Source of the DNA: Dermabacter indicis | GTDB lineage: Bacteria > Actinomycetota > Actinomycetes > Actinomycetales > Dermabacteraceae | Assembly (NCBI GenBank): GCA_001403775.1 | Contig: CYUG01000016.1 | Coordinates: forward strand, 4,487-50,920 | Direction: 5' to 3' | DNA: 46,434 bases | Shown: positions 41,272 to 46,434 of the stretch, piece by piece | Layout: every line of letters begins with the position of its first letter | Position numbering within the stretch: position 1 is the first letter of the stretch | Translations under genes and position numbers: made by a program | The notes under the pieces: generated by a model | Told to the model about the DNA's origin: nothing | Database searches by the model: none | The model's input: only the letters and a program-made list of their open reading frames with translations

Positions 41272-43056
41272 CTATCGCCCGTCGCCCGTCGCGAGGCGGC
41301 GAAATTCGCCTCCCGCGGCGAGCAGGTCGTCGTAGGTCCCGCGCTCGACAATGCGGCCTTCTTTCACGACGAGAATCTGATCGGCGTCGCGCACGGTGGA
41401 GAGCCTGTGCGCAATCGAGATGGTCGTGCGCCCCTCGCTGAGGGAACGTAGCGCCCCTCCCATGGCGCGTTCCGTCACGGTGTCCAGCGCGCTCGTCGCT
41501 TCGTCGAGAAGCAGGATGGGCGGGTCACGAAGGATCGTGCGCGCGATCGCGAGGCGCTGCTTTTCCCCTCCCGAGAATCGATACCCCCGCTCCCCCACGA
41601 TCGTGTCGTACCCCTGCGGGAGCGACTCGATGTGGGCGTGGATCTGCGCCATGTCGCATGCGCGCACCATCTCGGCCCGGGTGGCGTCGGGCTTCACGAA
41701 CCGCAGGTTGTCGGCAATACTCGCGTGGAGCAGGTAGGTCTCTTGGGTGACCACTCCGACGGCGCCCGCGAGTGCGTCGAGCTTCAATTCCCGCACGTCG
41801 ATGCCGTCGATGAGGATCCTCCCCGCACTGACATCGTAGAGACGCGAAAGGAGGTAGCCGATCGTTGTTTTCCCGCTTCCCGTGCTGCCCACGAGCGCCA
41901 GGTGCGAGCCGCGTGGAACATCGAAGGAGACCCCGTCAATCGTGTCTTCGGCCGCGCCGGGGTAGGCGAAGTGCACGTTCTCGAATGTCACGTGTCCACC
42001 TGCGCGGTCGCCGGGGAATGTTCGCGCATTTTCGGCTTCTTTGATGGGGATCTCGAGATCGAGGTATTCAAACACGCGCGTGAAGAGCGCGAGGCTTGCG
42101 CGCACCTGGGTGGCGACGCGCAAAAGGGTGTTGAGCTGCGGGAAGAGAGTCGTTTGCATCGCCACGAAAGCGACGAGTGTGCCGATCGTGAGGTCCCCGA
42201 TGCCTTTGATGAAAAGCACCCCGCCAATGAGGTAAGTGAGAGCCGGGATGATCCACAGCAGCACCGAGTAGAGGCCCTGCATCCAGCGGCCCGCCATTTC
42301 CGCTTCGACTTCGAGCCGTGAGAGGTCGCGCGATTCGTTGTCGAACGCGTCGATGATCGGCTCCGAGCGCCCGAGCGTCGTGGAGAGCAGAATGCCGGAA
42401 ACGGAGAGGGACTCTTGAATATGGGCGGAAAGGTCGGCGGCGGCTTCTTGCCGACGCTTGACGAGTGCTCGGCGCCGCTTGCCCACGCGCCGATTCAGGA
42501 CCGACGCGATCGGTGTGGTGACGAGCGAGAAGAGGAATAAACGCCAGTCCATCGCGATCATCGCCAGCGCGCTCATGAGGATCGTGGCGCTTGCCGAGAC
42601 GATCTGGGTCGCGACGTTTGTGACGACCGACTGCATGGCGCCAATGTCGTTGAAAATGCGCGATTGAATTTCGCCGGTGCGGGTCGAGGTGAAGAACGGG
42701 AGCCCCATGCGCTGGAGGTGAGCGAAGACGCGCACGCGCAGGTCGTGCATGATGGCTTGGCCCACGCGAGTCGAGAGGAAGGATTGCAGCACCGTGAAGA
42801 TCGCCCCTGCGACGTAGACTGCGATCATGCCGAACGCGCACCACGCAAGAAGCTCGATGTCGCTTTGGGGCAGGGCAACATCGACGATCTCACGCACGAG
42901 GAACGGCGAGACCACACCCGTGAGGGCACCGAGTGCGATGAGGGCGAGAACGATGGCAAGCGTTCCCCGGTGCGGGGAAAAGAGCGCGAGGATGCGCCTT
43001 GTTTCGACTTTTTGGCCGTCGCTCAGGCCCGTGTCGGGAAGCTCGAGAGGTCTCAC
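41272..43056 (-). CDS. ABC exporter half-transporter (permease-ATPase fusion)
   Basis: 594 residues. Six membrane helices in about 32-315, followed by the nucleotide-binding domain from about 355. Walker A GSTGSGKT is at 390-397, the Q-loop Gln in VVTQETYLLH, the signature SGGEKQR at about 495-501, Walker B ILLLDEATSALD at 514-525 and the switch His550 in SIAHRLST. All catalytic residues are intact. It would work as a homodimer, or with a partner not seen here. Substrate unknown; the fold covers lipids, peptides and drugs. The GTG start at 43056 overlaps the SDR stop (GTGA), indicating coupled translation with that gene. Confidence 0.94.
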   Translation of the reverse strand: MRPLELPDTGLSDGQKVETRRILALFSPHRGTLAIVLALIALGALTGVVSPFLVREIVDVALPQSDIELLAWCAFGMIAVYVAGAIFTVLQSFLSTRVGQAIMHDLRVRVFAHLQRMGLPFFTSTRTGEIQSRIFNDIGAMQSVVTNVATQIVSASATILMSALAMIAMDWRLFLFSLVTTPIASVLNRRVGKRRRALVKRRQEAAADLSAHIQESLSVSGILLSTTLGRSEPIIDAFDNESRDLSRLEVEAEMAGRWMQGLYSVLLWIIPALTYLIGGVLFIKGIGDLTIGTLVAFVAMQTTLFPQLNTLLRVATQVRASLALFTRVFEYLDLEIPIKEAENARTFPGDRAGGHVTFENVHFAYPGAAEDTIDGVSFDVPRGSHLALVGSTGSGKTTIGYLLSRLYDVSAGRILIDGIDVRELKLDALAGAVGVVTQETYLLHASIADNLRFVKPDATRAEMVRACDMAQIHAHIESLPQGYDTIVGERGYRFSGGEKQRLAIARTILRDPPILLLDEATSALDTVTERAMGGALRSLSEGRTTISIAHRLSTVRDADQILVVKEGRIVERGTYDDLLAAGGEFRRLATGDGR

Positions 43057-43829
43057 GCGGTGCGAATGAGCTTGTGTTGCGCCGCTTGTGCGAGCGGGCG
43101 GAGCGTCACGAGGTCGAGGTTCACGTGGTGCGGAAGCTTCACGGAGTACGCGATCACGTCGGCAACGTCGTCGGCGGTCAGGGGCTTGTCCACACCCTCG
43201 TACACCTTGTCGGCTGCGGCCTGGTCGCCGCCGAGGCGCGTGAGGCTGAACTCCTCGGTCTGCACGAGGCCGGGCGCGATTTCGATGACGCGGATCGGTT
43301 TGCCCGCGAGCTCGAGCCTGAGTGCCGCGGCGATCATGTGCTCGCCGGCTTTTGCGGCGTTGTAGCCGGAGCCGCCTTCATATGCGGCTTGACTCGCGGT
43401 CGAGGTGAGGAACAGGACATCACCGTGCCCGCTTGCCTCGAGGGCGGGCAGAAGCGCCTTCGTGACACGGCCCGCGCCGATCACGTTGGAGCGGAACATG
43501 CCCTCCCACTTGTCGAAGGCCGCCTCGGCGACCTGCTCAACACCGAGGGCGCCGCCGGCGATGTTGCACAGTGTCGTGAGTTTTCCGCAAAACTCGCGCT
43601 CGACGTACTCGGCAACGCGCGCGACGTCCTTCTCGACGCTCACGTCACACGCGAGAACGGCGAAGCTTTCGGGGGCATTCACCATGTGCGCGAGATCCTC
43701 GAGCCGCTCGCGGCGACGCGCGATCGCCAGAACGCGGTACCCCTCTTCGTAAAGTCGCAGCGCCGTGGCGCGCCCAATTCCGGAGCTTGCGCCGGTGACA
43801 ACCGCCGTCCGAGTATCACGCGCGTTCAT
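43053..43829 (-). CDS. Short-chain dehydrogenase/reductase
   Basis: 258 residues, classical SDR. Cofactor motif TGASSGIG at 12-19, NIAGG at 89-93, catalytic Ser in LTSTAS and YNAAK at Tyr156-Lys160. An Arg-rich stretch after the second beta strand (ARRRERLED) suggests NADP preference. Substrate unknown. ATG 43829 has GGAGGTG 8 bases upstream, within the end of the PAS gene. It overlaps the ABC exporter downstream (GTGA) and lies 6 bp behind the PAS protein, so the three genes form one operon. Confidence 0.92.
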   Translation of the reverse strand: MNARDTRTAVVTGASSGIGRATALRLYEEGYRVLAIARRRERLEDLAHMVNAPESFAVLACDVSVEKDVARVAEYVEREFCGKLTTLCNIAGGALGVEQVAEAAFDKWEGMFRSNVIGAGRVTKALLPALEASGHGDVLFLTSTASQAAYEGGSGYNAAKAGEHMIAAALRLELAGKPIRVIEIAPGLVQTEEFSLTRLGGDQAAADKVYEGVDKPLTADDVADVIAYSVKLPHHVNLDLVTLRPLAQAAQHKLIRTA

Positions 43830-43835
43830 AACCCA

Positions 43836-45143
43836 TCACACCTCCGTGTGCTCGAGGGCATCGAGGAGCTGCTCGCGCATGCGTTCGAGCGGTTCCGCAT
43901 CGTAATCGGCGTCAAAGTCACTCAGCGCTCCGGCGAGGCGTTCGAGCCTCGAGAGGGCAACATCCGCATCGATCACCGACTGGCTGAACTGGGGCTCGAG
44001 CGCTTCGGCGCGTGCGGAGAGGTCGGTGCCTTTCGCGAAGGATTCGTCGAGGAACTCGTCCACGAGTTCGCGCCTCTCGCGCATCTTCGCGCTCACGCTG
44101 TCGATCGAGGTGCGGGCTCGGCGGATCGCCACGTGGAGCGAGCCGATGTGCTGGAGCATGACGTCGAGATCCGCAAGGAGGGCGGAAACGAGGTCGCGGA
44201 TCGCGCTATTGGCCTCCGCGCGAGCGGCGGGCTCCTCGATTTCGAAACGCTCGTCCGCAAACTGCGTGACCATCGCGGACTGAAGTCGCGCGAGGGAAAT
44301 CTGGAACTGGGTCTCGCGCGAAAGCGCCGCGAGTGTGGAGAGCTCACCCGTGAGCGAGTGAAGACGCGGGCGTAGCGCGTTGTCGCTCGAGTCCCACAGG
44401 CCGAGCTCGGCGGCGGCCTGAAGGTCGATATCCTTGCGGATCCGGCGCAGAACCGAGTCGGTGTAGCTCGCGATCGTTTCGAGGGTTTCTTGGTCGAACG
44501 ACAGCACGCTCACTTCGGCGTGGATGCCGAGGGCTGCGCGCACGATGAGGTCGATCGTGTTCGTGACGACCATGCCGAGGGTGCCTTCGAGGGCTTCTTC
44601 GCGCAGCATGACCTCGCGAAGGAGCGCCTTGCGTTGGAACACGTCGTAGCCGTCATAGCCGAGATCCCGCACCGCGCCGTCCACGAGCTGCGCGCCCACG
44701 CCCGCGACCTCGCGCGCGCTCCTTCCCTGCTCGCGCAGCTTGTTTTCTTCGGCAACGATCACGGCGTAGGCCTCGAATACGTCGTTGAAGGTGGCGGTGC
44801 TCATGGGCCTCGAGCGCACGGAAAGATACCCACCTTCGGGAAGAGGTGTGACCGTGGCAAACACGTCGTAGTGGCTACCGTCGGAAGAGAGATTACGAAT
44901 GTACCCCGCAAACGGCTGGCCCTTTTCCACCGAGTCCCACAGCAGCCGGAACACGCCCGAGGGCATATCGGGGTGGCGGATGATGTTGTGCGGAGCGCCC
45001 TTGAGGTCACTTTCCGCGTAGCGCGAGAGCCGCACGAACACGTCATTGGCCTTGTCGATGTGGCCGCGCTCGTCGGTCGTGGAGAAGAACAGCTCACCCG
45101 CCTCAAATTCGAGTTCGTGGCCGGTGGGGTCGGGGCGCTTCAT
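43836..45143 (-). CDS. Soluble Aer-type PAS domain protein with helical C-terminus
   Basis: 435 residues. Residues 12-120 are an Aer-type PAS domain: ELFFSTTDERGHIDKANDVF, the signature NIIRHPDMPSGVFRLLW, then YIRNLSSDGSHYDVFATVTP. Aer PAS domains bind FAD and sense redox state. The remaining about 300 residues are almost wholly helical and charged, with ETQFQISLARLQSAM weakly recalling the tip of a chemoreceptor, but with no clear methyl-accepting consensus, no HAMP and no membrane helix. No che gene is in the window. ATG 45143 has GGAAGG about 5 bases upstream. The first gene of an operon with SDR and ABC exporter. Confidence 0.8.
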   Translation of the reverse strand: MKRPDPTGHELEFEAGELFFSTTDERGHIDKANDVFVRLSRYAESDLKGAPHNIIRHPDMPSGVFRLLWDSVEKGQPFAGYIRNLSSDGSHYDVFATVTPLPEGGYLSVRSRPMSTATFNDVFEAYAVIVAEENKLREQGRSAREVAGVGAQLVDGAVRDLGYDGYDVFQRKALLREVMLREEALEGTLGMVVTNTIDLIVRAALGIHAEVSVLSFDQETLETIASYTDSVLRRIRKDIDLQAAAELGLWDSSDNALRPRLHSLTGELSTLAALSRETQFQISLARLQSAMVTQFADERFEIEEPAARAEANSAIRDLVSALLADLDVMLQHIGSLHVAIRRARTSIDSVSAKMRERRELVDEFLDESFAKGTDLSARAEALEPQFSQSVIDADVALSRLERLAGALSDFDADYDAEPLERMREQLLDALEHTEV

Positions 45144-45204
45144 GGGAACCTTCCGCTTGAGGGCGTCGTGGGTGGCCTGGCGCGTGAGGTCCGACGCCGG
45201 CTCG

Positions 45205-45220
45205 CCCCTATAGTATGCCG
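45205..45220. promoter_or_regulatory. Symmetric -10 region between the PAS gene and valS
   Basis: The top strand has TATAGT (45209-45214) and the bottom strand TACTAT (45215-45210), so the same bases could serve as -10 in both directions: towards valS with a leader of about 120 bases and towards the PAS gene with about 60. No clear -35 on either side. The rest of the 199-bp gap shows nothing I can name. Confidence 0.35.
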
Positions 45221-45342
45221 CGTCTAGAGGCCTACCGGGCACGAAGGACCCTGGCCGAGACGCCCCTTTCGATGCTTCTCGTTAGGACATCTCACGCCTC
45301 CACATCCCTTATGGGGAGCACGCGCGTGGAACAATGGGGGCC

Positions 45343-46434
45343 ATGAGCGAAAACAGCCACGACGCAGGTCACGACTCGACCGCCCGACCGACGAACCCCG
45401 CGATCCCCGATCGCCCGAGCCTCGACGGCCTCGAGGGCAAATGGGATGCGCAGTGGGAGAGCGCGAAGGTCTACGCGTTCAATCGCGAGACGAGCCGTGA
45501 GAAGGTTTTCTCGATCGACACTCCCCCGCCCACGGCCTCGGGTTCGCTGCACATCGGTCACGTGTTCGCCTACACGCAGGCCGATGTCCTCGCGCGTTTC
45601 CACCGCATGATCGGCAAGGACGTGTTCTACCCGATGGGCTGGGACGATAACGGCCTGCCCACCGAGCGCCGCGTGCAGAACTACTTCGGCGTGCGCTGCG
45701 ATCCGAGTCTTTCCTATGTGGAGAACTTCGAGCCTCCCCACCGCGGCGGCAATGCGAAGACGTCGAAGCCGCAGAACCAGATGCCGATCAGCCGCAAGAA
45801 CTTCATCGAGCTGTGCCTTGAGCTTGCCACGGAAGATGAGAAGGCGTTCGAGCACACGTTCCGCACGCTCGGCCTCTCGGTCGATTGGAACCTCCGGTAC
45901 CAAACGATTGACGACAACTCGCGTGCCGTGAGCCAGAAAGCATTCCTCACGCACCTCAAGAACGGTCAGGCGTACCAGGCCGAAGCGCCGACCCCGTGGG
46001 ACGTCACGTTCCGCACCGCGGTCGCGCAGGCCGAGCAGGAGGACCACGACCGCGAGGGCGCCTACCACCGCCTCGGCTTCACGCGCGCCGATAACGGCGA
46101 AAAGGTCTTCATTGAGACGACCCGCCCCGAGCTCCTCCCCGGGTGCGTGGCCCTCGTTGCCCACCCCGACGATGAGCGCTACAAGCCCCTGTTTGGCACG
46201 AAGGTCCTCTCGCCCCTGTTCGAGGTGGAGGTGCCGGTTCTCGCGCACCCGCTCGCGCAGGCCGATAAGGGCGCGGGCATCGCGATGATCTGTACGTTCG
46301 GCGATGCGACCGACGTGATCTGGTGGCGTGAGCTCGACCTGCCCACGCGCGCCGTGATCGGCCGTGACGGCCGCATCATTGAGGACGCCCCGTGGATCAC
46401 GAGCGAAGCGGGCCGCGAGCGCTTCGCCGAGCTC
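45343..46434 (+). CDS. valS: Valyl-tRNA synthetase, C-terminal part beyond the window
   Basis: Charges tRNA-Val. The 364 visible codons start MSENSHDAGHDST and reach the class I motif PTASGSLHIGHVFAYTQ (HIGH at 70-73). The GWDDNGLPTERRVQNYFGV segment follows, and then the start of the CP1 editing domain (ETTRPELLPGCVALVAHPDD). The GWDDNGLPTE form is that of ValRS rather than IleRS or LeuRS. The frame is still open at the window end, so KMSKS and the anticodon domain are missing. ATG 45343 was chosen; ATG 45334, three codons earlier, is nearly as good, and neither has an ideal ribosome-binding site. No T-box is seen upstream, unlike ileS. Confidence 0.96.
   Translation, partial: MSENSHDAGHDSTARPTNPAIPDRPSLDGLEGKWDAQWESAKVYAFNRETSREKVFSIDTPPPTASGSLHIGHVFAYTQADVLARFHRMIGKDVFYPMGWDDNGLPTERRVQNYFGVRCDPSLSYVENFEPPHRGGNAKTSKPQNQMPISRKNFIELCLELATEDEKAFEHTFRTLGLSVDWNLRYQTIDDNSRAVSQKAFLTHLKNGQAYQAEAPTPWDVTFRTAVAQAEQEDHDREGAYHRLGFTRADNGEKVFIETTRPELLPGCVALVAHPDDERYKPLFGTKVLSPLFEVEVPVLAHPLAQADKGAGIAMICTFGDATDVIWWRELDLPTRAVIGRDGRIIEDAPWITSEAGRERFAEL

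Noticed and set aside
45144-45342. A T-box or other leader before valS
   Set aside because: No TGGNACCGCG core or specifier stem is visible on the plus strand in this gap.

Overview
This 46.4 kb window is chromosomal DNA of a high-G+C Gram-positive bacterium, almost certainly an actinomycete of the order Micrococcales. The evidence is gene content and control style: the actinobacterial neighbours DUF2469 (next to rnhB) and DUF4233 (between folC and ndk), a WXG100-type protein, PspC-based signalling, an ileS gene with a translational T-box leader, many GTG starts, and chains of 4-bp GTGA/ATGA start-stop overlaps. A Dermabacteraceae-like genus would fit, but that is a guess from overall character. 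About 44 protein genes are supported. I see no tRNA, rRNA, CRISPR array, prophage or insertion sequence.

Layout. 1-4.7 kb: 3'-truncated proS, a divergent small alarmone synthetase, then a minus-strand set of DivIVA-repeat protein, rseP and GNAT. 4.85-10.4 kb: rpsB-tsf, closed by a clear intrinsic terminator, then pyrH-frr-cdsA-rlmN. 10.8-18.2 kb: an M23 peptidase, a Xer recombinase, a MarR/MFS efflux pair with an operator-like palindrome in its promoter, and dprA-comM-yraN-DUF2469. 18.3-29.5 kb: rnhB, two tandem signal peptidases, rplS, an antiparallel membrane gene, then trmD-rimM-[duplicated-domain lipoprotein]-khpA-rpsP, a second DivIVA-repeat gene, ffh, ftsY and a small membrane gene. 29.6-37.2 kb: ndk, DUF4233, folC, a divergent WXG100-lipase fusion, and a eukaryotic-type ileS behind its T-box. 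37.2-46.4 kb: a PspC/LiaF-like protein with a divergent PspC-histidine kinase and response regulator, a ferredoxin, an ABC exporter-SDR-PAS protein operon, and the 5' part of valS.

Functionally the window is dominated by translation and protein export: aminoacyl-tRNA synthetases, ribosomal proteins, tRNA and rRNA modification, SRP and its receptor, two signal peptidases and a site-2 protease. Envelope-stress sensing and nucleotide or DNA metabolism genes are mixed in. The least ordinary items are the WXG100-lipase fusion between folC and ileS, the duplicated-domain lipoprotein inside the rpsP-trmD operon, the soluble Aer-type PAS protein coupled to an SDR and an exporter, the PspC three-component system whose divergent start codons are 14 bp apart, and a recurrent frame-independent 11-mer (CCGACGSTTGC).
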